Shown here: positions 1 through 6,333 of the stretch, one piece after another
Layout of the letters: each line of letters begins with the position of its first letter
How positions within the stretch are numbered: the stretch's first letter is position 1
NCBI GenBank assembly: GCA_024640585.1
Contig: JAHEEQ010000057.1
Coordinates: forward strand, 1 to 7,912
Length of the DNA stretch: 7,912 bases
DNA from: Micrococcales bacterium
GTDB taxonomy: Bacteria; Actinomycetota; Actinomycetes; S36-B12; UBA5976
Direction: 5' to 3'
Notes under the pieces: generated by a model
Database searches by the model: none
Told to the model about the DNA's origin: nothing
The model's input: the letters and a program-made list of their open reading frames with translations, nothing else
Program-made: the position numbers and the translations under genes

Positions 1-355
1 CCGCAACCATGAGTGGCGAAGTAAATTCAATAATTAGTGCAACGCCAACTGGCAATAGATGAATCGCAACGAAATACAGCCATTGCGTCATGGTCACACC
101 GAGCACGCCATACATTGCAATTAGTTTGAATTCCTGTTTTGAATTAAATCTCAAAGCTTTGCGGTTGATTATTGCAATCACCACAAGCAGCACTAGCCAG
201 GCCAGAGTTACACGCAATTGTGAAAGTCTTGCAGGATCGATTTTCGTGTCGAGCAAAATCTTAGAGACGGTTCCATTGAAACCCCAAAGAAGTGCTGCAA
301 TTAGGTAGAGCCCATATCCGACTAAATGTCTGGAGTCCTTATTAGTTCTAGACAC
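1..355 (-). CDS. EamA/DMT-family membrane transporter, N-terminal part (cut by left edge)
   Basis: This open frame of 118 codons starts at a GTG (355-353) and runs off the left edge without a stop. The product begins VSRTNKDSRH and then shows four hydrophobic segments at about residues 11-30, 47-64, 77-97 and 100-118. The phrases LLWGFNGTVSKILL in the first, QLRVTLAWLVLL in the second and LPVGVALIIEFTSPL in the fourth are typical of the first half of EamA (drug/metabolite transporter) proteins, which normally have ten transmembrane helices in two EamA repeats. The substrate cannot be told from sequence. The GTG follows the glgA stop with no intervening base and has an SD-like AAAGAGG eight bases upstream, inside glgA, so it is probably co-transcribed and translationally coupled with glgA. 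Family assignment is fairly sure; any role in glycogen metabolism would be inference only. Confidence 0.85.
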   Translation of the reverse strand, partial: MSRTNKDSRHLVGYGLYLIAALLWGFNGTVSKILLDTKIDPARLSQLRVTLAWLVLLVVIAIINRKALRFNSKQEFKLIAMYGVLGVTMTQWLYFVAIHLLPVGVALIIEFTSPLMVA

Positions 356-1510
356 TTATAAAGCCTCTTTATATACGTCAATAGTTTTAAGGGCAATTGA
401 TTCCCATGCAAAATCTTGCGCGGCTCTGCTGCGACCTGCTTTTCCTAATTCTCTTGCATTCGAATCTGCAAGTATTTTGTTAAGCGCTAGTGCAAATCTA
501 TTTTCAAAATCATCAACATCATCTGGCGTGTAATCAACCAATGATCCGGTTTGCCCATCCACCACCACTTCTGGAATGCCACCGACAGCGCTTGCAACAA
601 CTGGAGTTTCGCAAGCCATTGCTTCAAGATTCACAATACCAAGAGGTTCATAAATAGATGGACACGCAAAAACTGTTGCATGAGAAAGCAGCACAATTAA
701 TTCTGATTTCGAAACTTGTTTATCGATATGCACAATGTCGGCTGGGCGCAATTCTTTGAATGCTGAAACCGCAGCCGCAACCTCATCGCCAATAGTTTTT
801 TCATCAGGCGACGATGCGGCTAAAACTAACTGCACCCCAGCCGGCAGTTGCTTTGCCGCGCGAAGTAGGTGAATCAATCCTTTTTGGCGAGTGATGCGAC
901 CTACAAACAAAACTATTGGACGCTTCGGATCAATTCCATATTTTGCTAATACAGAAACATCATGCGTTGGCTTGAAAACTTCGACGTCAATTCCGTTGTG
1001 CACAACTGCAACTTTTTCAGGGTTAATAAATGGATAACATTCAAGAACATCTAGTTTCATGCCAGCGCTTACAGCGATGACAGTGTCAGCTGCGCGGTAA
1101 GTTTCAGCTTCAATCCAAGAACTAATTTTGTAGCCGCCACCAAGCTGATCTGCTTTCCACGGACGTTTCGGCTCGAGGGAGTGCGCGGTGATTATGTGCG
1201 GGATATTCGAGGTTTGGGCGGCTAGGTGCCCAGCAAAGTTGGCGTACCAAGTGTGCGAATGAACTAAATCAAACTTGTTCGCAGATATATATGTGGCCAT
1301 CTCAACATCTGTTTGCACGACAGAAAGGGCTGGGTTAACACCAACCTCATTTTTTAACTCGAACGCTTTAGCGGTTTCTCGAGGTGCCCCCATGCAAATC
1401 ACTTCGACATCGATGTGACTTTTAAGTGAATTAACCAGTTCGGTCACGTGAACTCCGGCTCCACCATAGACCTCAGGCGGGAATTCCCGGGTAACGATTG
1501 CCAAACGCAT
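356..1510 (-). CDS. glgA: Actinobacterial GT4 glycogen synthase / maltose-1-phosphate synthase (GlgA/GlgM type)
   Basis: The product is a two-domain GT-B fold glycosyltransferase of family GT4, cytosolic, using ADP-glucose (less likely UDP-glucose). Numbered from the upstream GTG at 1522, visible motifs are TREFPPEVYGGAGVH at 11-25 (N-terminal glycine loop), HSHTWYANFAG at 88-98, FVGRITRQKG at 206-215 (donor-site R209 and K214) and the E-x7-E signature E292/E300. I prefer the ATG at 1510 (384 aa, MRLAIVTREF) because known relatives start at this point and a TAnnnT box lies 8 bases upstream; the GTG at 1522 would add only MFAP and has no SD. The Mycobacterium homologue Rv1212c is likewise divergent from glgC and was shown to make maltose-1-phosphate (GlgM) for the GlgE pathway, so classical glycogen synthase activity is not certain. 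It is divergent from glgC and heads a probable operon with the transporter. Confidence 0.93.
   Translation of the reverse strand: MRLAIVTREFPPEVYGGAGVHVTELVNSLKSHIDVEVICMGAPRETAKAFELKNEVGVNPALSVVQTDVEMATYISANKFDLVHSHTWYANFAGHLAAQTSNIPHIITAHSLEPKRPWKADQLGGGYKISSWIEAETYRAADTVIAVSAGMKLDVLECYPFINPEKVAVVHNGIDVEVFKPTHDVSVLAKYGIDPKRPIVLFVGRITRQKGLIHLLRAAKQLPAGVQLVLAASSPDEKTIGDEVAAAVSAFKELRPADIVHIDKQVSKSELIVLLSHATVFACPSIYEPLGIVNLEAMACETPVVASAVGGIPEVVVDGQTGSLVDYTPDDVDDFENRFALALNKILADSNARELGKAGRSRAAQDFAWESIALKTIDVYKEAL
364..370 (-). promoter_or_regulatory. Shine-Dalgarno for the transporter gene, inside glgA
   Basis: The minus strand reads AAAGAGG, then 8 bases (CTTTATAA, which include the glgA stop TAA), then GTG. 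This is a good ribosome-binding match at normal spacing and is what fixes the GTG at 355 as the transporter start. Confidence 0.55.
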
Positions 1511-1518
1511 AGGAGCAA

Positions 1519-1524
1519 ACACTA
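1519..1524 (-). promoter_or_regulatory. Candidate -10 box of glgA (possibly leaderless)
   Basis: The minus strand reads TAGTGT, matching the TAnnnT form of actinobacterial -10 boxes, then 8 bases and the preferred glgA ATG (1510). With no SD before that ATG, a leaderless transcript starting at or next to the A is plausible. No good -35 hexamer is visible. The box overlaps the alternative GTG start at 1522; if this box is right, that GTG lies upstream of the transcript. Confidence 0.4.
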
Positions 1525-1545
1525 GATGTATGTGGGTTTGAACTC

Positions 1546-1551
1546 TAGGGT
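1546..1551 (+). promoter_or_regulatory. Candidate -10 box of glgC (possibly leaderless)
   Basis: TAGGGT fits TAnnnT and is followed by 6 bases (TGGTTT) and the glgC ATG, the spacing expected when transcription begins at the A of the start codon. There is no convincing SD; AGGG within the same box is the only weak candidate. A TTGAAC at 1538-1543 sits too close to serve as its -35. Confidence 0.4.
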
Positions 1552-1557
1552 TGGTTT

Positions 1558-2781
1558 ATGGCGCACAGTCCAAGGGTTCTCGGAATTGTCCTCGCAGGTG
1601 GCGAGGGCAAACGACTGATGCCACTAACTGCAGACCGAGCAAAACCTGCCGTGCCATTTGGTGGAAACTACCGACTAATTGATTTTGTACTTAGCAATAT
1701 TGCAAATGCTGGTTTTCGGCGCATCTGTGTTTTAACACAATATAAATCACATTCACTCGACCGTCACATCTCAACAGCTTGGCGACAAGCATCAATGTTT
1801 GGTGACTACATCACACCAGTGCCAGCGCAACAACGACTAGGTCCACGTTGGTACACAGGTTCTGCGGATGCAATCTTGCAATCTTTGAATTTAATTTACG
1901 ACGAACAACCTGATTATGTTTTGGTTTTTGGTGCAGATCACGTTTACCGAATGGATCCGGCCCAAATGCTTGAACAACATATTGCAACTGGTGCATCTGT
2001 GACGGTTGCAGGTATTCGTCAACCAAAATCTGAAGCACATGCATTTGGCGTAATTGAAACGGATGCGACTGGAAAGAAAATTGCAAACTTTCTTGAAAAG
2101 CCATCTGACCCACCTTCAATACCGGGCTCTCCTGAAGAATCTTTTGTTTCGATGGGCAATTACATCTTCACGACCAAAGATTTGATTGACGCATTGATGA
2201 GTGATGCTGAAGATGAAAACTCTTTGCATGACATGGGTGGAAACATCATTCCAATGTTGACCGCTCAAGGCAGTGCGATGGTTTATGACTTTGCCGACAA
2301 CAATGTGCCAGGCGCGTCTGAACGAGACAGCGGTTATTGGCGAGATGTCGGAACTCTTGAGAGTTACCACGAAGCCCACATGGATTTGGTTTCAGTGCAT
2401 CCGATTTTCAATTTGTACAACAACCGCTGGCCAATCTTGAGTCATATGCCGCCATTACCTCCAGCAAAATTTGTGGAGGGTGGCACTGCTCATGACAGCA
2501 TTATTGGAGCTGGCTCAATTATTGCTGGCGGGCATGTTCGTTTTTCTGTTGTTTCAACCGATGTACTTGTTGGTGAAGGTGCCTTTGTAGAAGGATCTGT
2601 ATTGATGCCAGGAGTTCGTATTGAACGCGGTGCAGTCGTACGAAATGCAATCCTCGACAAAAACGTTGTTGTCCCAGCGGGTGTAAAAATTGGAATTGAT
2701 TTAGACACCGATCGTCAGCGTTACACAGTTACGCCTTCTGGGATTGTTGCTGTTGGAAAAGGGATTGAACTAATCCGCTAA
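1558..2781 (+). CDS. glgC: Glucose-1-phosphate adenylyltransferase (ADP-glucose pyrophosphorylase)
   Basis: GlgC makes ADP-glucose and pyrophosphate from ATP and glucose-1-phosphate, the committed step of glycogen and GlgM/GlgE glucan synthesis, in the cytosol. The 407-residue product is full length for the family. The nucleotide-binding signature [14 protein letters not shown] with [10 protein letters not shown] spans residues 11-36. Further conserved stretches are [19 protein letters not shown], the AFGVIE segment, [13 protein letters not shown] and YWRDVGT. The last third (about 300-400) shows the left-handed beta-helix style of repeats (for example [36 protein letters not shown]) used for oligomerisation and allosteric control. 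The ATG at 1558 is supported because homology begins within a few residues ([11 protein letters not shown]). It diverges from glgA across 47 bp and converges on the Nudix gene 9 bp after its stop. No frame damage is seen. The identification is very secure. Confidence 0.98.
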   Translation: MAHSPRVLGIVLAGGEGKRLMPLTADRAKPAVPFGGNYRLIDFVLSNIANAGFRRICVLTQYKSHSLDRHISTAWRQASMFGDYITPVPAQQRLGPRWYTGSADAILQSLNLIYDEQPDYVLVFGADHVYRMDPAQMLEQHIATGASVTVAGIRQPKSEAHAFGVIETDATGKKIANFLEKPSDPPSIPGSPEESFVSMGNYIFTTKDLIDALMSDAEDENSLHDMGGNIIPMLTAQGSAMVYDFADNNVPGASERDSGYWRDVGTLESYHEAHMDLVSVHPIFNLYNNRWPILSHMPPLPPAKFVEGGTAHDSIIGAGSIIAGGHVRFSVVSTDVLVGEGAFVEGSVLMPGVRIERGAVVRNAILDKNVVVPAGVKIGIDLDTDRQRYTVTPSGIVAVGKGIELIR

Positions 2782-2790
2782 TACTCGCAA

Positions 2791-3762
2791 TTAACCGATT
2801 GCTTTCGATTGCGATTCTGCACTGTGCTCGACCACAAATTTTTGATTTTCGCGAAGATTGCCCGACTCTTTAATTGGTCTGTGGTACACAACAAACTGCC
2901 CTGGTTTTAGTTTGGACATTGGTTCACGACTACCTGAGAGTTTGCTAATTGTGCGAATCAAAAGCGGCATAACAGGTCTATGGGAACAAAGCACTGAAGC
3001 ATCTGGAATTGAAATCAATTCTCTAATTCGTTTTTTTGCACTTGTCGGATTTTCAGTTGCGCCCTCTTCAGAGAAAACTTCTTCTAAATTCAAACTAGCT
3101 TTGGTTGCAAAAGCTGGAGCTAAAGTATCGACACATCTCTTTGAAACTGATGAATATGCAAATTCAATTCCGTATGCATTTAGCGCATCAGCGATTGCTT
3201 TGGTAAAACCAATTCCTTCATCTGAAAGCGGACGAAGTTGGTCTGCTGGTGGATTTCCATTGTGGCGTTCTGCAAAATCAATTCGTTTCTCCGCATCAGA
3301 GTGTCGCAACAAAATGAAAGGAACCGTGTTGCGACTTACTTTCAAAGCTTCCGCTACAACATCCACATCTTGTTCATAGGTCAATATGCCAGCGACTTTA
3401 GATGCGCGAACCCAACGAATTTCGTCCACTTCGTCGTTTGGTTTCCAATTATTTGGAGCGTCTTTCAAACCACTTGCAATTTCTTGGTCTATAGGTTTGG
3501 CAATCCAGTAACGAACAATTTTTGGAAAACCTAATGATTCATATGAAATTGGAGTCAATGGCACGCCGAGGACAACTTCGATGCCAGTTTCTTCTAGGGT
3601 TTCACGGGCTGCTGTCGCAGCCATATATTCGCCTTTTTCGCGTTTACCTTTTGGCAAGGACCAGTCTTTTCGATGTGATCGATGCACAACTAATACTTCA
3701 GTTGCTTTTCCTTTGCCGCGCAGAACAACTGTTCCTGCAGCGCGAACAACAGGCTTTTTCAC
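2791..3762 (-). CDS. mutT1: MutT1-like Nudix hydrolase fused to a histidine phosphatase domain
   Basis: This 323-residue protein has two catalytic domains. Residues 5-140 form a Nudix domain with a complete Nudix box at 39-61 (G39-x5-E45-x7-R53-E54-x-L-E57-E58-x-G60-I61). Residues 148-300 form a histidine phosphatase domain with the phosphorylatable histidine in LLRHS (H154), SKR (R209), a later acidic pair E232/E233 and a second histidine in CSHRP (H261). The architecture is that of mycobacterial MutT1 (Rv2985), which cleaves 8-oxo-(d)GTP and diadenosine polyphosphates; the substrate here is inferred from that. The start is GTG at 3762, and its GTGA overlaps the ppk1 stop TGA by 4 bp. No strong SD precedes it, so translational coupling to ppk1 is likely. 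The motif reads RHS where the family usually has RHG, but the key residues are present. The gene symbol is by analogy. Confidence 0.9.
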   Translation of the reverse strand: MKKPVVRAAGTVVLRGKGKATEVLVVHRSHRKDWSLPKGKREKGEYMAATAARETLEETGIEVVLGVPLTPISYESLGFPKIVRYWIAKPIDQEIASGLKDAPNNWKPNDEVDEIRWVRASKVAGILTYEQDVDVVAEALKVSRNTVPFILLRHSDAEKRIDFAERHNGNPPADQLRPLSDEGIGFTKAIADALNAYGIEFAYSSVSKRCVDTLAPAFATKASLNLEEVFSEEGATENPTSAKKRIRELISIPDASVLCSHRPVMPLLIRTISKLSGSREPMSKLKPGQFVVYHRPIKESGNLRENQKFVVEHSAESQSKAIG

Positions 3763-5852
3763 GCAGATCGAGGCCCTGGATGACGAGTTATAAGGTAACT
3801 TTGGAGATCTAGCAACAGGTCGCCATTTTCATCATGCGAAATCTGTTGCCAAGTACCTTCGCCACTTAAGTTCCAATGGCGCACCTGTTCAGATGTTCCA
3901 AGATCCATAAAATCCGCTAAATACTGTTTGTGATCTGCTTGGCGAATCTCAACAAGTGTTTCAACACGACGATCGAGATTGCGATGCATCATGTCGGCAG
4001 AGCCGATGAAATATTTGGTTTCTTGCCCAACTCCAAAAACATACATTCGGCTGTGTTCTAGGAAACGGCCGAGGATTGAATGCACACGAATATTTTCCGA
4101 TAGTCCATCGACCCCTGGCTTCAATGCGCAAATACCGCGGACCAATAAATCTACTTGAACTCCTACTTGTGATGCACGATACAACGCATCCACAATTGCT
4201 TCATCAACTAATGCATTGCATTTGAATTGAATTCTTGCATCAAGTCCATTTTTTTTGCGAAGGATTTGCTCTTCGATTAATCCAACTAAACCAACGCGCA
4301 CACCAGCAGGAGCAACCAACAATCTCTTGTATTCGGCACCAACTGCATAACCTGACAAAACATTGAACAAAGTTGCAACGTCTGCTGTGATTTCGGGATT
4401 GGTTGAAAGAATTCCGAGGTCTTCATAAAGGCGGGCAGTTTTTGGATGGTAGTTACCAGTTCCGATGTGGACGTAGCGGCGAAGATTGTCACCTTCGTCA
4501 CGCACCACCATCGAAAGTTTGCAATGTGTCTTCAAACCAACAAGTCCGTAAACGACATGCACGCCGGCTTCTTCAAGTTTTCTTGCCCATTCGATGTTTG
4601 CTTCTTCATCAAAGCGCGCTTTGATTTCGACAAGCGCCAAAACCTGTTTGCCCGCTTCAGCCGCTTCAATCAACGCTTTTACGATTGGTGAGTCACCAGA
4701 AGTTCGATACAGAGTTTGTTTGATCGCAAGTACTTGCGGATCTCTTGCTGCTTGTTCGAGAAATAACTGAACGCTGGTAGAAAAAGCATCGTAGGGATGG
4801 TGCAACAAAATGTCTTGTGTAGACATTGCTTCGAGCACATTAGGTTCGTTTGCAGATTCAGCGATTGCCAAATGTGCAGCTGTTTTTGGCACAAATGCTG
4901 GGTATTTGAATTCATCGCGATTGATATTTGCAATTGTTTCAAGTCCACGCAAATCAAGTGGCCATGGCAATTGGAAAACTTCTTCAGGCTCAACTTCTAA
5001 TTCGTCAATCAACAACGCCAAAATATCCGCATCGATCGTGGTTTCGACTTCGAGGCGAACGGCTGGACCAAAGCGGCGGCGTGTCAGTTCTCGCTCAAGT
5101 GCTGCCAATAAATTTTCAGCATCATCTTCTTCTACTTCCAGGTCTTCATTTCGTGTAACACGGAAGAAATTGGTCTTCATGATTTCCATTCCTGGAAACA
5201 GTGAAGTCAGGTGAGCAGCAATTACATCTTCAATCGGTACAAAAGTTTCTTCGCTCAATGATGCTCGCACAAAACGATCCATCAAAGGTGGGACTTTGAT
5301 ACGCGCAAATAGGTCTTGCCCTGTCAGTGGATTCTTTACCGAGATTGCTAGGTTTAGAGATAAACCTGAAATGTAAGGAAAAGGATGCGAAGGGTCCACT
5401 GCAAGCGGAGTTAGAACTGGAAAAACTTTGTGATGAAACCAATTGCCAAGACGTGCTTGATTCTCTGGATCTACATCCTGCCAACGGATAATTCGGATGC
5501 CATGTTTTGCTAGTTCTGGAAGAAGCTCATTGTGCAATAAAGTGGTTTGGGCAAGTTGAAGTTCGCGACTTCTACGAAGTACATCGCGATGAGTTTCGCG
5601 CGGAAGTTTTCCACTCACTGCACGAGTTGCGATTCCTGCTGCAATGCGACGTTTCAAACCAGCAACTCGAACCATGAAAAACTCATCAAGGTTGTTGGTG
5701 AAAATAGTTAAGAAGCGAATTTTTTCCAACAAAGGAGTGTCTGCGGTTTTAGCAAGATCCAAAACACGCTGGTTGAAAGAAAGCCACGAGAGTTCACGAT
5801 CTAAGAATCTATCTTGGGGAAGTTGCGCGTTCACAGAATTACCTTGCCACAT
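3759..5852 (-). CDS. ppk1: Polyphosphate kinase 1
   Basis: PPK1 polymerises the gamma-phosphate of ATP into inorganic polyphosphate, reversibly, usually at the inner membrane face. Numbered from the most upstream possible start (TTG at 5864, 701 aa), the N-terminal domain opens with [17 protein letters not shown] at 18-34 and [14 protein letters not shown] at 56-69. The two phospholipase-D-like catalytic domains carry LKTHCKL with the probable phospho-acceptor H447, [15 protein letters not shown] at 466-480, EHSRMY with H604, and [14 protein letters not shown] at 622-635. Length is normal. Three starts are possible: TTG 5864, ATG 5852 (697 aa, reported) and GTG 5834 (691 aa). The GTG has an SD-like AAGG seven bases upstream and is a serious alternative; the ATG has none. 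The downstream Nudix gene overlaps by 4 bp, giving a ppk1-mutT1 operon as in Mycobacterium. The left-hand end is certain, the start is not. Confidence 0.96.
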   Translation of the reverse strand: MWQGNSVNAQLPQDRFLDRELSWLSFNQRVLDLAKTADTPLLEKIRFLTIFTNNLDEFFMVRVAGLKRRIAAGIATRAVSGKLPRETHRDVLRRSRELQLAQTTLLHNELLPELAKHGIRIIRWQDVDPENQARLGNWFHHKVFPVLTPLAVDPSHPFPYISGLSLNLAISVKNPLTGQDLFARIKVPPLMDRFVRASLSEETFVPIEDVIAAHLTSLFPGMEIMKTNFFRVTRNEDLEVEEDDAENLLAALERELTRRRFGPAVRLEVETTIDADILALLIDELEVEPEEVFQLPWPLDLRGLETIANINRDEFKYPAFVPKTAAHLAIAESANEPNVLEAMSTQDILLHHPYDAFSTSVQLFLEQAARDPQVLAIKQTLYRTSGDSPIVKALIEAAEAGKQVLALVEIKARFDEEANIEWARKLEEAGVHVVYGLVGLKTHCKLSMVVRDEGDNLRRYVHIGTGNYHPKTARLYEDLGILSTNPEITADVATLFNVLSGYAVGAEYKRLLVAPAGVRVGLVGLIEEQILRKKNGLDARIQFKCNALVDEAIVDALYRASQVGVQVDLLVRGICALKPGVDGLSENIRVHSILGRFLEHSRMYVFGVGQETKYFIGSADMMHRNLDRRVETLVEIRQADHKQYLADFMDLGTSEQVRHWNLSGEGTWQQISHDENGDLLLDLQSYLITRHPGPRSA

Positions 5853-5862
5853 CAAAGTTAAC

Positions 5863-5897
5863 AATTTAAGTCGAATAAAGGTGAATCAACTTAAATT
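5863..5897. repeat. Perfect 9-bp inverted repeat in the ppk1 leader, possible operator
   Basis: AATTTAAGT (5863-5871) and ACTTAAATT (5889-5897) are exact inverted copies separated by 17 bp, lying between tRNA-Asp and ppk1. The arms are AT-only apart from one G/C each and no T-run follows, so it is a poor terminator. The arm spacing suits a dimeric regulator. On the minus strand a TTGATT (5889-5884) and TAAATT (5868-5863) sit in the two arms 15 bp apart, a shortish but possible ppk1 promoter, so a protein bound here would cover it. The spacer contains ATTCACC on the minus strand, close to the GTTCACC unit of actinobacterial PHO boxes, but a second good unit at 11-bp spacing is not visible. Confidence 0.45.
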
Positions 5898-5907
5898 AGA
5901 AGTCTTG

Positions 5908-5981
5908 CGACCCCGACGGGACTCGAACCCGCGACCTTCGCCGTGACAGGGCGACGCGCTAACCAACTGCGCTACGGGGCC
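5908..5981 (-). tRNA. tRNA-Asp (anticodon GUC)
   Basis: The 74-nt cloverleaf is complete. The acceptor GGCCCCG pairs with CGGGGTC (one G-U at 2-71), the D stem is GCGC/GCGC, the anticodon stem TCGCC/GGCGA encloses CTGTCAC (anticodon GTC), and the T arm is GCGGG TTCGAGT CCCGT. The discriminator base is G, as needed for aspartate identity. The CCA end is not encoded (CAAG follows). It lies 21 bp downstream of tRNA-Glu, so the two are probably one transcript. Confidence 0.97.
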
Positions 5982-6002
5982 TTGCGGCCATTTGCACCGG
6001 AG

Positions 6003-6075
6003 TACCCCCAACGGGATTCGAACCCGTGCTACCGCCGTGAAAGGGCGGCGTCCTAGGCCTCTAGACGATGGGGGC
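6003..6075 (-). tRNA. tRNA-Glu (anticodon UUC)
   Basis: This is a 73-nt cloverleaf. The acceptor GCCCCCA pairs with TGGGGGT, including a terminal G-U pair at 1-72 that is usual for bacterial tRNA-Glu. The anticodon stem CCGCC/GGCGG encloses CTTTCAC (anticodon TTC), the T arm is ACGGG TTCGAAT CCCGT, and the discriminator is A. CCA is not encoded (CTCC follows). It is the first gene of a Glu-Asp pair. Besides translation, tRNA-Glu would feed tetrapyrrole synthesis if the cell uses the C5 pathway, which this window does not show. Confidence 0.97.
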
Positions 6076-6106
6076 TAGGTGCAAATTGCTCTTACGAGCA
6101 GGGCGA

Positions 6107-6135
6107 AGAGTACGCGAGAGTGAACTTTGAACCAA
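6107..6135 (-). promoter_or_regulatory. Candidate promoter of the tRNA-Glu/tRNA-Asp unit
   Basis: On the minus strand TTGGTT (6135-6130) is followed by exactly 17 bp and TACTCT (6112-6107), a TAnnnT -10 box. Transcription would start near 6100, giving a leader of about 25 nt before tRNA-Glu. It lies directly downstream of the tRNA-Phe terminator, where a new promoter is expected. The -35 matches the consensus only in its TTG. Confidence 0.4.
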
Positions 6136-6163
6136 ACTCGGGGTTTTTACTCATAAAACACTA

Positions 6164-6194
6164 AAGGTCGAAGCACGAATCGCACTTCGACCTT
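6164..6194 (-). terminator. Intrinsic terminator after tRNA-Phe
   Basis: On the minus strand AAGGTCGAAG and CTTCGACCTT form a perfect 10-bp stem starting 6 bases after tRNA-Phe. The interior TGCGATTCGTG can add two G-U and two G-C pairs, giving 14 pairs with a 3-nt ATT loop. It is followed by TAGTGTTTTATG, which is U-rich though interrupted. Position and strength fit a Rho-independent terminator separating tRNA-Phe from the Glu-Asp pair. Confidence 0.7.
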
Positions 6195-6199
6195 GCGTG

Positions 6200-6273
6200 T
6201 GGCCAGGGACAGGATCGAACTGTCGACCTTCCACTTTTCAGGCGGACGCTCGTACCGACTGAGCTACCTGGCC
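6200..6273 (-). tRNA. tRNA-Phe (anticodon GAA)
   Basis: This is a 74-nt cloverleaf. The acceptor GGCCAGG pairs with CCTGGCC, the D stem is GCTC/GAGC, the anticodon stem TCCGC/GTGGA (one G-U) encloses CTGAAAA (anticodon GAA), and the T arm is GACAG TTCGATC CTGTC. The discriminator is A. The CCA end is not encoded (CACACG follows). It has its own terminator and a possible promoter at the end of the TPR gene, so it seems to be a separate unit. Confidence 0.97.
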
Positions 6274-6304
6274 ATCTCGAAGGCATTGCCCTTGAGAGGT
6301 GCGA

Positions 6305-6333
6305 ATACTAGCCGTCAACCTAAGTACTAATAA
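6305..6333 (-). promoter_or_regulatory. Weak candidate promoter of tRNA-Phe
   Basis: On the minus strand TAGTAT (6310-6305) is a fair -10 box and TTATTA (6333-6328), 17 bp upstream, a poor -35 that overlaps the end of the TPR gene. A start near 6298 would give a leader of about 25 nt, similar to that of tRNA-Glu. A better-looking -35, TTGACG (6318-6313), has no -10 at the right distance. Confidence 0.3.

Noticed and set aside
90..308. 72-codon open frame on the plus strand
   Set aside because: Antisense to the transporter fragment, which has clear EamA-type segments; no SD or conserved features.
2785..2814. Perfect 7-bp inverted repeat TCGCAAT/ATTGCGA across the glgC/mutT1 convergent junction, with CGATTGC repeated directly inside
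   Set aside because: The 16-nt loop and lack of a T-run on either side make it a poor bidirectional terminator; most of it is coding sequence for the Nudix gene.
2858..3379. 173-codon open frame on the plus strand
   Set aside because: It lies wholly antisense to the Nudix/phosphatase gene, whose motifs are intact, and its product has no recognisable domain.
4810..5214. 134-codon serine-rich open frame on the plus strand
   Set aside because: Antisense to ppk1; the serine and arginine richness comes from the complement of acidic and leucine codons in ppk1.
5866..5890. PHO box upstream of ppk1
   Set aside because: Only one unit (ATTCACC) is convincing; the next similar unit (ATTCGAC) starts 10 bp later, not 11, and matches poorly, so it is not annotated as a site.
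5644..5946. 100-codon plus-strand frame running into the tRNA-Asp gene
   Set aside because: It overlaps ppk1 antisense and reads through tRNA-Asp; its RRDSNPRP-type tail is the usual spurious translation of a tRNA T arm.
6087..6100. Short hairpin TGCTC-TTAC-GAGCA between tRNA-Glu and its promoter
   Set aside because: Only 5 bp, no T-run, and within a 25-nt leader; insufficient for a terminator or attenuator call.
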